A DNA stretch of 64,000 nucleotides from Sporosarcina sp. 6E9 (GTDB taxonomy: Bacteria > Bacillota > Bacilli > Bacillales_A > Planococcaceae): NCBI RefSeq assembly GCF_017921835.1, contig NZ_JAGEMN010000001.1, positions 1,233,874-1,297,873 of the forward strand. The letters are read 5' to 3'. The first letter of the stretch is position 1. Each line of letters begins with the position of its first letter. Made by a program: the position numbers and the translations under genes. A model generated the notes under the pieces. The model did not search any database. It had not been told where the DNA came from and worked only from the letters and a program-made list of their open reading frames with translations. Below, one piece after another: positions 55,564 through 64,000 of the stretch.

Positions 55564-56556
55564 TTATTCTGTAAGTTCTGCCTTCCACTCATCTTTAATT
55601 GTAACGCCCATTTTGTCTGCTGCATCTTTATTCACAACAAACTTTAAATTCTGCGGGAATTGTGCCGGTATATCTGCAGGTTTTGTTCCATCTTTCAAAA
55701 TCTTAACAGCCATTTCACCAGCTTCGTAACCGATATCGCGGTATTCAAATCCATATGCACCTAATCCTCCGCGCTCAACAGAATCAAATTCAGCGACCAT
55801 CATCGGAATTTGATTATCATTCGCAACTGAAATCACCGATTCAAGTGCAGATACAACTGTGTTATCTGTAATAATGTAAAACGCATCTACTTGACCCACT
55901 AACGATTCTGCAGCTTGCTTTACTTCTGCTGAAGTGGATACAGATGCTTCAACAACTTTCATATCCATCTCTTCTAGCATTTCTTTAACAGAATCTACTT
56001 GTGCTCTCGAGTTTTGTTCTCCTGCATTAAATACCATGCCGATATTTTTCGCGCCTAATTCCTCTTTCATGAATTTCATGGTGTTTGGAATTGCATCGGG
56101 ATGCAAGTCGATTGTACCCGTTACATTGCCACCTGGTTTTTCCATTGATTCAATTAATTCAGCGCTTACTGCATCTGTAACAGATGTGAATACAACCGGA
56201 ATATCCTTCGTTGCGCCCACTACTGCTTGTGCACTAGGTGTAGAGTTGGCAAAGATTAAGTCTACATCAGAGTTCACGAGATTTGTAGCGATGGTTGTAT
56301 TATTACCCATATCATTTTGAGCGTTCTGCACATCATACTCAACATCAAGTCCCGCATCTTCCAATGCTTCTTTAAAACCTTCAAAAGCTGCATTTAGGGA
56401 AGGATGTTCTAAAATTTGTGTGACACCTATTTTATATTTTTTCGAGTCAGCGCCTGATTTGTCAGTCTCTTCTGCTTTATCACTTTCCCCACATGCTGAA
56501 AGTATAAGCACGACACTGAAAAGTGCAACCATCATCTTTTTCAAATTATTCTTCAT
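55564..56556 (-). CDS. TrpXYZ-like ABC transporter, binding lipoprotein
   Basis: This binding lipoprotein of 330 residues has a lipobox LSAC with the Cys at residue 22, an acidic linker, and a periplasmic-binding-protein type I domain of the DUF534/TrpX family. Segments such as IGVTQILEHPSLNAAFEGF and VVFTSVTDAV are typical. It is the first gene of the operon. A catabolite-response-like site lies about 120 bases upstream. No T-box leader was recognised, unlike known trpXYZ operons in bacilli. Confidence 0.85.
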   Translation of the reverse strand: MKNNLKKMMVALFSVVLILSACGESDKAEETDKSGADSKKYKIGVTQILEHPSLNAAFEGFKEALEDAGLDVEYDVQNAQNDMGNNTTIATNLVNSDVDLIFANSTPSAQAVVGATKDIPVVFTSVTDAVSAELIESMEKPGGNVTGTIDLHPDAIPNTMKFMKEELGAKNIGMVFNAGEQNSRAQVDSVKEMLEEMDMKVVEASVSTSAEVKQAAESLVGQVDAFYIITDNTVVSALESVISVANDNQIPMMVAEFDSVERGGLGAYGFEYRDIGYEAGEMAVKILKDGTKPADIPAQFPQNLKFVVNKDAADKMGVTIKDEWKAELTE

Positions 56557-56676
56557 TAATTCTCCCCCTAATTAAAGTCATTTTATATTTTTAGTTAATT
56601 AATTCAAAATGTGAAATTTTCTTAATGCTACACCGGCTTTAACAGTTAGTCAATAACATTTTGAATATTCAAGGGG

Positions 56677-56690
56677 ATTAAGCGCTTACA
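56677..56690. promoter_or_regulatory. cre-like site upstream of the TrpXYZ-like operon
   Basis: ATTAAGCGCTTACA matches the B. subtilis cre palindrome TGTAAGCGCTTACA at 12 of 14 positions and contains the perfect core TAAGCGCTTA. It lies between the lpd stop and the ABC operon. Carbon repression by CcpA of the ABC operon is the simplest reading, since the site is downstream of the dehydrogenase genes. Confidence 0.55.
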
Positions 56691-56734
56691 TTGATGGTTT
56701 TATCGAACTTTTCTGCATAAATAATGAATTCTTA

Positions 56735-58153
56735 TCATTTACTTGGAATAATATGAATTGCCTGTCCAACCAATCCCTCGACAGAATCTAGTAATGCCTC
56801 TCCGTAACCGGGATGTGCATATGAAGGAAACTTTAGGTCCTCTTCTTTCGCGGCCATTTCCACTAATTGTACAAAAGAACTCGACAATTCAACAGCCCCT
56901 TCTCCTATCATATGAATCCCAAGTATAATACTAGTATTTGAATCCGAAATAACTTTTATAAAGCCATCTACATGAGCTGTTATTGCGGCGTAACCATTGC
57001 TACGCATAGGAAATTGGCTAATGCGGGCATCCAATTTGTATTTCATCACATCTTGCGCTGTCAGACCTACCGAGGCAATTGGCGGGATTGTGTGGACAAT
57101 TACAGGTAAAAATGTAAGATCGACTTCTGGCTTCCCCCCTGAAATGGATTCAACCGCCGCTTTCCCTTGTTTAATTGCTTTCACAGCAAGCGTAGGTCCT
57201 TCAGTAACATCTCCAATTGCATAAATCGAATCGATTGACGACTTCATATTTTCATCGACTTTAATAAACCCCTGGTCATTCTGTTCAATTCCAAAACGTT
57301 CAATTCCGATGGCTTTAACATTTGGCACTCTTGTACCTGAAACGAAAAGGTATGATGCGTGGATTGTCTCTTCTTTACTTTTATCCGTTTGTATTGTGAG
57401 AGTCACCCCATCTTCCGTTTCATTCGTTGATAACAATTTCTCTTTATGAATCAACCGAATTTTTCTTTTTTTGAATAACCGAAGTAATTCTTTATTTATG
57501 GATTCATCAAATTGTAACCCTAGTTGATTGTCGAGAATAATCGTTACATGCGAGCCTAATGCCGAATACACAGAAGCGACTTCCATGGAGATATAGTCAT
57601 CTCCCATGATTAGTAAATCGTTTGGAATTTCCCTCAAGTTAAATATCTCATGAGCCAATAAAATTCTACTAGAAGTTGTTTTCAATCCCAAAGGCATAAC
57701 CGGTGAACTTCCTGTTGCGATAATTGTATTTTTACAAGTGAAAATGTCGAACTGATGCCCATTTTCAACACCTATTCGATTGATAGCTAAAAATGTCGCT
57801 TTTCCGTTAATCATTTCCACCTTATTTTCTTTGCACAAGTTTTCAATGCCAGACCTAAGCCTCTTAATTACTTTTGCTTTATAGGCGAGAAGCTGTTTAA
57901 TATTAAATTCTTTTTTAATTCCGGAGATACCCAATTCTTGTAGGTGTGGTTCTGCCGCTAGTTTAGCTGCAGCGTGCGTAAAAACTTTTGAAGGAATACA
58001 TCCTACATTCAAACAGACACCGCCTATATCTCCTTGTTCAATCAAAGTCACAGACAGTCCGAGTTGTGCCGCGCGTATTGCTGCAGAGTAACCGCCCGGG
58101 CCCCCGCCAATAATAATTAGATCTCTTTCTTGACTGATTTCGCCAACGACCAT
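56735..58153 (-). CDS. Dihydrolipoyl dehydrogenase (E3) of the Phe operon
   Basis: This flavoprotein disulfide reductase of 472 residues reoxidises lipoamide on E2 with NAD. The FAD motif GGGPGGYSAAIRAAQLG (residues 16-32), redox pair Cys47 and Cys52 in GGVCLNVGCIPSK, NAD-binding region and C-terminal active-site His in AHPGYGEALLDS are present. Its ATG abuts the E2 stop (TAAATG). Having its own E3 suggests the complex is self-contained. Confidence 0.93.
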   Translation of the reverse strand: MVVGEISQERDLIIIGGGPGGYSAAIRAAQLGLSVTLIEQGDIGGVCLNVGCIPSKVFTHAAAKLAAEPHLQELGISGIKKEFNIKQLLAYKAKVIKRLRSGIENLCKENKVEMINGKATFLAINRIGVENGHQFDIFTCKNTIIATGSSPVMPLGLKTTSSRILLAHEIFNLREIPNDLLIMGDDYISMEVASVYSALGSHVTIILDNQLGLQFDESINKELLRLFKKRKIRLIHKEKLLSTNETEDGVTLTIQTDKSKEETIHASYLFVSGTRVPNVKAIGIERFGIEQNDQGFIKVDENMKSSIDSIYAIGDVTEGPTLAVKAIKQGKAAVESISGGKPEVDLTFLPVIVHTIPPIASVGLTAQDVMKYKLDARISQFPMRSNGYAAITAHVDGFIKVISDSNTSIILGIHMIGEGAVELSSSFVQLVEMAAKEEDLKFPSYAHPGYGEALLDSVEGLVGQAIHIIPSK

Positions 58154-59353
58154 TTATACCATCTCCAAGAGCAGTTGATAGGGATCTTCTATAAGATTGA
58201 TGAATCGGTTGGTAAAAGATACAGCAGCCGCACCATCCGCGACGCGATGGTCAAAGGACATGGAAAGCGTCATGACATGCCCGATAACGATTTCATCTTG
58301 ATCATTTACAATTGGTCGTTTTTTTGTTTTATGAAATGCGATTAAAGCGGTTTCGGGGTAATTGATAATTGGTGTGGCACCAGTACTTCCAAGCGGACCA
58401 ACATTGCTCATGGAAAATGTACTATTTTGCATTTCGGCAAGTGATAGCTTTCCAGTGACTGCTTTTTCGGTTAATACGATTAACTCATTATGAATGTCTT
58501 TAATCGACTTTTTATCTGCATCATGAATAACTGGAACTACAAGTCCATTTTTTGTTTCTGTTGCAAAACCGATGTGATAATTTTTCTTGAGCAATATCCG
58601 ATCATTTTCTTCATCTAATTCGGCATTAAAAATCGGGAATTCTTTCAATGAAATCGTTAGTGCTTTGATAAAAAATGCGGGAACCGATACTGCATTTCCT
58701 ATATTTTTCATCTCTTCCCGTATTTTAAATAACTTTGTCATATTCACTTCATCAAAATGGGTTACATGAGGAATCGTGAAAAGAGATTTCATCATTTTTT
58801 TAGCGATTTCTTTTCGTATTCCTCGAAATGGAATTTCATTTGCCGTTTCTTCTTTAATCTTCACTGGTCCTCCAGCTAATTCGTCTACCTTCCGATTCTT
58901 TTTTATAAATCGATACACATCTTCTTCGGTAACTCTGCCGGACGGATCCATCGCAGGGACTTCCGCTAAATCGATATTGTTATCTCGTGCGATTTTGCGT
59001 GTGTAAGGTGCGGCCAGAACTCTTTTAAATGGGTTGGTAATTCGTTCAATTCCTTTGTCAATTGTCGCTGCAACAGGGTTGTTCGATGTGATTATTTCGC
59101 TGATTATTTGATGTTCCTTATCCGCTTCTATAAATATCAGACTCGTGCCTACTTGAACAGTTTCGCCGGGTTTCACAGTAATCTTTCGGATCGTTCCCAC
59201 GCAAGGTGAAGGAAGTTCAGCTGTCATTTTGTCCGTCATTATTTCGACTAGTGGTTGATCGGTAACGACCCGATCCCCAACTTTTACGAAATAATTAACA
59301 ATTTCTCCTTCAGTCATACCCTCACCGATATCATGCAATTTCACTTCTAGCAC
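58154..59353 (-). CDS. 2-Oxoacid dehydrogenase E2 acyltransferase
   Basis: This core protein of 399 residues has one lipoyl domain (about residues 1-78, lipoyl Lys42 in MTDKMTAE), a peripheral-subunit-binding domain (about 110-145), and a catalytic acyltransferase domain with HRVADG near residue 370. It transfers the acyl group from E1 to CoA. The start is GTG at 59353 with GGGGGG six bases upstream. The acyl preference cannot be read from the sequence; branched-chain or phenylacetyl groups are both possible. Confidence 0.92.
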   Translation of the reverse strand: MLEVKLHDIGEGMTEGEIVNYFVKVGDRVVTDQPLVEIMTDKMTAELPSPCVGTIRKITVKPGETVQVGTSLIFIEADKEHQIISEIITSNNPVAATIDKGIERITNPFKRVLAAPYTRKIARDNNIDLAEVPAMDPSGRVTEEDVYRFIKKNRKVDELAGGPVKIKEETANEIPFRGIRKEIAKKMMKSLFTIPHVTHFDEVNMTKLFKIREEMKNIGNAVSVPAFFIKALTISLKEFPIFNAELDEENDRILLKKNYHIGFATETKNGLVVPVIHDADKKSIKDIHNELIVLTEKAVTGKLSLAEMQNSTFSMSNVGPLGSTGATPIINYPETALIAFHKTKKRPIVNDQDEIVIGHVMTLSMSFDHRVADGAAAVSFTNRFINLIEDPYQLLLEMV

Positions 59354-59365
59354 ATCATTCCCCCC

Positions 59366-60385
59366 TTAAAAATCCATTACCTTTTCGATTCCCTCAATTA
59401 CTCGCTCAACTGTCGGTGAATAGTGATCTTCCAACGCAAATAGCGGGACTGGAACATCGAAACCCGTCACGCGTTCAATAGGCGCCCGCAAATAAAGAAA
59501 AGAAGTGTCATTAATAATGGAAATAATATCGTTTCCTAGCCCTCCTGTTGAATGGGCTTCATGTACAACAATTGCCCGCGTAGTTTTTTGTACTGATTCC
59601 GCAATAATCTCCCGGTCTATCGGATAAAGCGTCCTAAGGTCAATCACTTCACAACGGATCTCATTTTTCTCCATATGATCAGCGGCCTTTTCTGCTACGG
59701 CTACCATTGCTCCCCAAGCAATAATCGTAATATCAGTGCCTTCCCTCACGCGCTTTCCTTTTCCGATTTCGACAGTATATTTACCAACCGGAACTTCTTC
59801 TCGCTGCGCACGGTAACTTCTCATATTTTCCAAGACGAGTACGGGATCTGGATCTTCCATAGCTGCTATCAGTAATCCTTTCGCGTCATATGGTCCAGAT
59901 GGACAAACAACTTTTAAACCCGGCATATGCGTGAAAAGTGCTTCCGTACTATCTGAATGGATATCCGGGGCTCTAATGCCAGCCCCGTAAGGCGCACGAA
60001 TGACCATTGGCACAGTAAAATGACCCATCGTTCGCATTCGTATCCGAGAAACGTGGGTCATGATTTGTTCATATGCGGGATATATAAATCCAAGAAATTG
60101 TATTTCAGCAACGGGTCTAAATCCATTCACCGCAAGTCCGATCGACGTGCCAATAATGCCGGCTTCAGAAAGTGGCGTGTCGATTACACGATTGTCCCCG
60201 AAAACATCGTAAAGTCCCTCAGTCGCGCGGAAAACACCACCATTTTTACCAATATCCTCCCCCAATAGGAGCGTACGTTCATCTTCTTCCAGCATCGTTC
60301 TCATACCGTCGTTGATTGCTTGAACCATTGTCATAAGCCCAGTCGTTTGTTTCGAATAAGATGATTCTTTCAGTTCCATCGCCAT
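59366..60385 (-). CDS. 2-Oxoacid dehydrogenase E1 beta
   Basis: This beta subunit of 339 residues is from the thiamine-diphosphate E1 heterotetramer. The LLGEDIGKNGGVFRATEGL and DTPLSEAGIIGTSIG segments (about residues 40-80) and the C-terminal ALEDHYSPTVERV are typical of branched-chain and pyruvate dehydrogenases. The ATG at 60385 has GGAGG eight bases upstream. It is the fourth gene of the operon. Confidence 0.92.
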   Translation of the reverse strand: MAMELKESSYSKQTTGLMTMVQAINDGMRTMLEEDERTLLLGEDIGKNGGVFRATEGLYDVFGDNRVIDTPLSEAGIIGTSIGLAVNGFRPVAEIQFLGFIYPAYEQIMTHVSRIRMRTMGHFTVPMVIRAPYGAGIRAPDIHSDSTEALFTHMPGLKVVCPSGPYDAKGLLIAAMEDPDPVLVLENMRSYRAQREEVPVGKYTVEIGKGKRVREGTDITIIAWGAMVAVAEKAADHMEKNEIRCEVIDLRTLYPIDREIIAESVQKTTRAIVVHEAHSTGGLGNDIISIINDTSFLYLRAPIERVTGFDVPVPLFALEDHYSPTVERVIEGIEKVMDF

Positions 60386-60390
60386 TTTAT

Positions 60391-61443
60391 CTACCTCCTT
60401 AAATGTGCGAGATATTTATCTTTTTGTTCAATTAGTTGAGCTGGCATGTTCTCAAATACATTGATAAAAAGATCTTCCACTTTTGCAGCCGGATAACCTT
60501 CCATCGCTTCCACTGCACTTTCGATTTCAAGATCCGTTTTTTCTCTTATATCCAATGTCCATTCTTCATCCCAATAGCCATAATTTTTCATGAACATTTC
60601 CAAGCGGTCAATGGGATCGACAAAATCTTTTCCCTCATCTTCAGAACGATATTTCGTTGGGTCATCAGCTGTCGTATGAGCACCCGTCCGCCAAGTAATG
60701 GCCTCTATCAAAGTGGGACCATTGCCGCTTCTAGCATGTTCAAAAGCCTTTTTAGTTTCAAAGTAAACAGCAAAACAATCATTTCCGTCAACCCTAACCC
60801 CGGGCATATCATAAGCAATAGACTTTTGCGCGATTGTTGCAGAATTCATTTGTCGCTCAATCGGGACTGAAATGGCATAGCCGTTATTTTGATTAAAAAA
60901 GACCACAGGCACTTTAAATACACTCGCAAAATTCAATCCTTCATGGAAATCGCCTTCCGAGGTTGCACCATCTCCGAAATAAGTGATTGCCCCATTCTTA
61001 GTGCCTTTCATTTTTTCTGCCCAAGCCGCGCCAACCGCATGTGGAATTTGAGTTGCTATCGGAACCGCTGGTGGAAAAATGTTTTTTCCTTCTGGCGGCA
61101 CACAACCTTCCACTCGTCCATTCCAATACAAATAAGTTCTTACCATATCTGCACCGAAAGTTAATGTCGCACCGTGATCTCGATATGTCGGAAATATCCA
61201 ATCACCAGATTCGAGCGCCAATGCACTTCCTACTTGTGAGGCTTCTTGTCCCTCAAAAGGCGCGTAGGTTCCAAGGCGACCTTGACGCTGTAAATTAATC
61301 GCTTTTCTATCGAATGTCCGAATTCGAACCATATGATAATAAAAATCCTTTACTAGTTTTTCATTTATCTGACTTTTATAGGATGAATCGATTAATAAAC
61401 CTTCATTATCAATTATTCTTTTAATTGGATAATGTTTTTCCAC
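60391..61443 (-). CDS. 2-Oxoacid dehydrogenase E1 alpha
   Basis: This alpha subunit of 350 residues carries the thiamine-diphosphate motif GDGATSEGDFHEGLNFA...NN (about residues 160-191). It decarboxylates a 2-oxoacid and hands the acyl group to E2. GTG at 61443 lies eight bases after AGGAGG; the TTG at 61449 is too close to it. It resembles both PdhA and BkdAA. Placement directly after phenylalanine dehydrogenase favours phenylpyruvate or a branched-chain 2-oxoacid as substrate. Confidence 0.9.
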   Translation of the reverse strand: MEKHYPIKRIIDNEGLLIDSSYKSQINEKLVKDFYYHMVRIRTFDRKAINLQRQGRLGTYAPFEGQEASQVGSALALESGDWIFPTYRDHGATLTFGADMVRTYLYWNGRVEGCVPPEGKNIFPPAVPIATQIPHAVGAAWAEKMKGTKNGAITYFGDGATSEGDFHEGLNFASVFKVPVVFFNQNNGYAISVPIERQMNSATIAQKSIAYDMPGVRVDGNDCFAVYFETKKAFEHARSGNGPTLIEAITWRTGAHTTADDPTKYRSEDEGKDFVDPIDRLEMFMKNYGYWDEEWTLDIREKTDLEIESAVEAMEGYPAAKVEDLFINVFENMPAQLIEQKDKYLAHLRR

Positions 61444-61464
61444 GTCCAATTCCTCCTGACACTA

Positions 61465-62607
61465 TCATTTACGGATTGCCCATTTGGGTTTCACTGAAGG
61501 CGAATAAAAACCGTTACGTATACTTCTGGATGCCATCCGCTTCTCGCACATCTTATTCGCTGATTCCATCGTGCATACCCCATCGGCTGCAGCCAGTTGA
61601 TAAACTTCTAGAATTGCATCGTAAATATGTTTTGTTTTCGCTAGCACACGCTCATGATTCACACCGTAAAGTTCATCCGCTACCTGGATTAAACCACCAG
61701 AATTAATAATATAATCTGGCGCATGTAAAATTCCTTTTTCCCTAAGTTTCTTTCCATGACTTTCATGAAGTAGCTGATTGTTTGCAGATCCTGCGATTGC
61801 TTTTACTTTGAATTGATTGACCGTATTGTCATTAATCACTCCGCCAAATGCGCAAGGGACAAATACATCCGCCTCCTGCGAATAAATATCTTCACTCGCG
61901 ACAATTTTTACAGTGCCTGGTGTAGAGCTTGCATATTTTTCGATTGCACGTATGCTTTCATTGTTAATATCCGTGACAAATAGATTAGCGCCAGCTTCAA
62001 GAAGTCCTGAAGCAACTTTGAACCCTACTTTCCCCAATCCTTGAACAGCGTACGATACACCGCCTAGATCATCTTTTCCAAACGAAACTTTATTCGTAGC
62101 TTTAATGCCATATAAAACGCCTTCTGCCGTCGGGATGGATGAGTCACCACCACCCCCGTACGCCTCCGGTACACCGACAACACAATTTGTCTCTTTCATT
62201 GCGTGAATAAAATCATCCATCGTCGTGCCCATATCAGTTCCTGTGTAAAATCTTCCACCGAGCGAATCCACAAACTGGCCAAATGCACGGAATAGTTCGG
62301 GACTTTTATCTGTTTTTGGATCGCCGATAATGACCGCTTTCCCTCCACCAAAATCCACATCTGCCGCCGCACATTTATAACTCATGCCTTTGGACAACCG
62401 CAGCGCATCTTCTAAAGCATCGTCAACACTTTCATATGGTTGCATCCGACACCCTCCCAATGCCGGTCCAAGCGTTGTATTGTGAATAGCAATAATCGCC
62501 CGCAAACCGGTAGACGGATCATTGCAGAATACGACTTGTTCGTGTTCTGCCATCTGGTCAAATAGATAAAACTTATTTTCCATTGCCGTTTCTTTTACAA
62601 ACTTCAT
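61465..62607 (-). CDS. pdh: Phenylalanine dehydrogenase
   Basis: This NAD-dependent amino acid dehydrogenase of 380 residues (Glu/Leu/Phe/Val family) reversibly deaminates L-Phe to phenylpyruvate and ammonia. Catalytic Lys78 and Lys90 ([12 protein letters not shown]) and the GLGKVG nucleotide motif (about 190-195) are present. It resembles Lysinibacillus sphaericus and Sporosarcina PheDH along its length. The two pocket residues that separate Phe from Leu specificity have the PheDH state: Gly123 in [10 protein letters not shown] and Leu306 in GGLIQV. The ATG follows the thioesterase stop with no gap, and GAGGGGG lies eight bases upstream. Confidence 0.9.
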   Translation of the reverse strand: MKFVKETAMENKFYLFDQMAEHEQVVFCNDPSTGLRAIIAIHNTTLGPALGGCRMQPYESVDDALEDALRLSKGMSYKCAAADVDFGGGKAVIIGDPKTDKSPELFRAFGQFVDSLGGRFYTGTDMGTTMDDFIHAMKETNCVVGVPEAYGGGGDSSIPTAEGVLYGIKATNKVSFGKDDLGGVSYAVQGLGKVGFKVASGLLEAGANLFVTDINNESIRAIEKYASSTPGTVKIVASEDIYSQEADVFVPCAFGGVINDNTVNQFKVKAIAGSANNQLLHESHGKKLREKGILHAPDYIINSGGLIQVADELYGVNHERVLAKTKHIYDAILEVYQLAAADGVCTMESANKMCEKRMASRSIRNGFYSPSVKPKWAIRK

Positions 62608-63042
62608 CTAATAATCCCCCTCAGGATTCCATCTCATAAACAAATCTGATGTCGACACAGCTTCAAACATTTTAGCAATTGTATCTATCGGCAAAATAGC
62701 TTGTTTTACTTTTCCCTTCCCGATTAATCTGTCATTGTTATAAACGTCTATTGCAGTTACAACTCCATTGGCATGCAACTCTGTTATAGTTGCTGTCAAA
62801 GTTACCTCTGAGCCGTATAAAGAAGGAGAAATATGCTTCACCTGCACAGACGCACCCATTCCTTCTTCATGACTTTCTAAATAAGGGAGAATGATTTTCC
62901 GAGAAACCCATTCCATATGGTACGTCATCGCCACTGTCGAATAGACTGGGTGTATAATTTTACCTTCAAATGCAGCAAACATGTCTCTTGTAACGATAAT
63001 TTTTAACGATTCGACCATGCCGACTTCCAAACCGTTTTTCAT
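62608..63042 (-). CDS. FlK-like hotdog thioesterase
   Basis: This hotdog-fold protein of 144 residues resembles fluoroacetyl-CoA thioesterase FlK. Ser36, Glu44 and His70 match the spacing of FlK's Thr42-Glu50-His76 triad exactly (8 and 26 residues), with Ser for Thr. The fold motif VYSTVAMTYHMEWVSR fits. It is the first gene of the operon. A role in hydrolysing an unwanted acyl-CoA or recycling CoA for the pathway is likely. The ATG follows GAGGAG by six bases. Confidence 0.72.
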   Translation of the reverse strand: MKNGLEVGMVESLKIIVTRDMFAAFEGKIIHPVYSTVAMTYHMEWVSRKIILPYLESHEEGMGASVQVKHISPSLYGSEVTLTATITELHANGVVTAIDVYNNDRLIGKGKVKQAILPIDTIAKMFEAVSTSDLFMRWNPEGDY

Positions 63043-63140
63043 CCTTAACTCCTCTCTAAAATATATGAATTAAAATCGCCTTCATGAAAACTTGAAATCT
63101 CTGATTCTCTTAACACATCGTATAACACATATATAACGTA

Positions 63141-63169
63141 ATATTACCAATTCGTAATACGATAGTCAA
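63141..63169 (-). promoter_or_regulatory. Sigma-A promoter of the Phe operon
   Basis: On the minus strand TTGACT (63164-63169) and TAATAT (63141-63146) are exactly 17 bases apart. Five of six bases match each consensus box. Transcription would start near 63134, about 90 bases before the thioesterase gene. Confidence 0.78.
63142..63159. promoter_or_regulatory. Inverted-repeat operator overlapping the -10 box
   Basis: TATTAC-N6-GTAATA is a perfect 6-6-6 inverted repeat. It covers most of the -10 box and part of the spacer of the Phe-operon promoter. A repressor bound here would block polymerase. The adjacent PaaX-family gene is the obvious candidate. Confidence 0.7.
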
Positions 63170-63223
63170 TGAATAATTAGAATACTCCATGTTTTTGGAA
63201 ATGAAAATCATTTACAAAAGACA

Positions 63224-63254
63224 TAAAAAAACTGGGTTACAATTATGTACCCAG
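63224..63254 (-). terminator. Terminator of the PaaX-family gene
   Basis: A stem (CTGGGTAC with GTAACCCAG, one bulge) and a 6-base loop are followed by TTTTTT on the minus strand, just after the stop. Confidence 0.85.
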
Positions 63255-63263
63255 CTCTCATCA

Positions 63264-64000
63264 TTATTCATTTATCCGAATATCTTCTTGAAGTACTTGT
63301 TCAAAAAAACGACTTGCAGGCTGTTCAAGCAACTTATAATATTTCTCAAACAAATTTGCTGCGTCATTTCCAATCCACACTTCCGGTAAAAGTTCTTTTG
63401 GAAGACCTGGATCAAAAAATAGAAACTTACGATACTCATGTACAAGCATTGTTCGTGCAATAAAGCATTCTGCATCTGACATTAAATTTTTTTCCATCAT
63501 TGTTTCATGTTCCGCAAACCTTGCACTATACGTTGAAATAAATTGTTGGTGTTTTTCAGCAATTTCCTGAAGTGGCCACCCTTTTTCAACAAGGGTTCGG
63601 TTTTCTTTCGGGCCATGGTATTCCGCCACGAAAAAGTCTACATGAGCTTGAATCCCGTATTTTTCAATTAACAAATGCACTTCTTTTTCTAGGTTATTCG
63701 GTGAAATCCAGCACCCATTCGCAATACTTCCAAACCCGCTCCAGATTAATTCTTTTCTAAGTTCGTCGCGAATCTTTCTTTTCTCTTCAGGAATCGTGTA
63801 CATGAGCATGCGCCATTTTCCGTCCCACGCTTTCGGTTTCAGCCCGAAAATTCGAATAGCTGCTTCTTCGATTCTCGCTACACCGCGAGGCGTCAAAAAA
63901 TAATCGCTTTTGTTTCCAACCTTTTCAGATTGAAGCCATCCCTGCTTCATTATTCTAGACACAGCTACGCGTACGGATTGTTCATTATGTCCGAACTCTT
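63264..64000 (-). CDS. paaX: PaaX-family transcriptional repressor (partial)
   Basis: The gene runs off the right edge, so the start is missing and at least 245 codons are present. The frame continues upstream of the GTG at 63962 as EFGHNEQSVRVAV. That is the winged-helix recognition region of PaaX (phenylacetate pathway repressor, which responds to phenylacetyl-CoA in E. coli). The core WRMLMYTIPEEKRKIRDELRKEL segment and the C-terminal RFAEHE segment match the family. Its placement just upstream of the Phe operon suggests control by a phenylacetyl-CoA-like effector. Confidence 0.88.
   Translation of the reverse strand, partial: EFGHNEQSVRVAVSRIMKQGWLQSEKVGNKSDYFLTPRGVARIEEAAIRIFGLKPKAWDGKWRMLMYTIPEEKRKIRDELRKELIWSGFGSIANGCWISPNNLEKEVHLLIEKYGIQAHVDFFVAEYHGPKENRTLVEKGWPLQEIAEKHQQFISTYSARFAEHETMMEKNLMSDAECFIARTMLVHEYRKFLFFDPGLPKELLPEVWIGNDAANLFEKYYKLLEQPASRFFEQVLQEDIRINE

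Noticed and set aside
61465..62607. Leucine dehydrogenase
   Set aside because: Both specificity residues (Gly123 and Leu306) and overall resemblance fit phenylalanine dehydrogenase.

Overview
The window is a low-GC Firmicute chromosome segment. Gene order matches the Bacillus subtilis chromosome over long blocks (ypbB-fer-ribU-rsiX-sigX-resEDCBA-rluB, then dacB-scpB-scpA-ypuF-ribT, then lysA-spoVAF-sigF-spoIIAB-spoIIAA, then deoB-xerD-fur-spoIIM-nudF-yqkF). It carries the sporulation sigma factor SigF, so the organism is an endospore former. A phenylalanine-dehydrogenase-type enzyme, close to those known from Sporosarcina and Lysinibacillus, points to Planococcaceae, possibly Sporosarcina; this is an inference from protein resemblance only. 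Almost all genes lie on the minus strand, as expected for one replichore arm.

Region by region. 1-13.7 kb: ferredoxin, riboswitch-controlled riboflavin importer, extracytoplasmic sigma factor and anti-sigma factor, the ResDE two-component system, the ResABC cytochrome c maturation system, and the chromosome segregation proteins ScpAB. 13.7-26.5 kb: lysine biosynthesis, the spoIIA operon with a good SigH promoter, nucleoside salvage, XerD, Fur, SpoIIM, NudF and small spore-related genes. Several genes found at these positions in B. subtilis are missing here: ribDEAH, spmAB, spoVAA-AE and dacF. 26.5-31.3 kb: permease, thioredoxins and a branched-chain aminotransferase, then 700 bases of gene-free DNA holding three kinds of structured repeat. 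31.3-36 kb: a CuA-type heme-copper reductase operon behind an exact TGTGA-N6-TCACA box and a Fur-like box, next to a Crp/Fnr regulator. 36-53.6 kb: 3-hydroxybutyrate uptake and oxidation, stress and housekeeping genes, an amidase beside a broken asparagine-synthetase-like gene, an RND pump, an amino acid ABC transporter, and a GNAT plus enolase-superfamily pair. 53.7-64 kb: a TrpXYZ-like ABC transporter, then a six-gene operon (thioesterase, phenylalanine dehydrogenase, four-subunit 2-oxoacid dehydrogenase complex) behind a PaaX-family regulator.

Two systems stand out. First, the subunit I annotated by similarity as a ba3 cytochrome c oxidase keeps all metal-binding histidines but has Asn where the oxidase's cross-linked active-site Tyr should be. 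With its Fnr-type control this suggests a CuA nitric oxide reductase rather than an oxidase. Second, the 57-63 kb operon looks like a dedicated route from phenylalanine through phenylpyruvate to phenylacetyl-CoA. It has a sigma-A promoter whose -10 box lies inside a perfect inverted repeat. A third oddity is an asparagine-synthetase-like gene whose glutaminase domain has lost its nucleophile and which sits directly before an amidase-signature enzyme.
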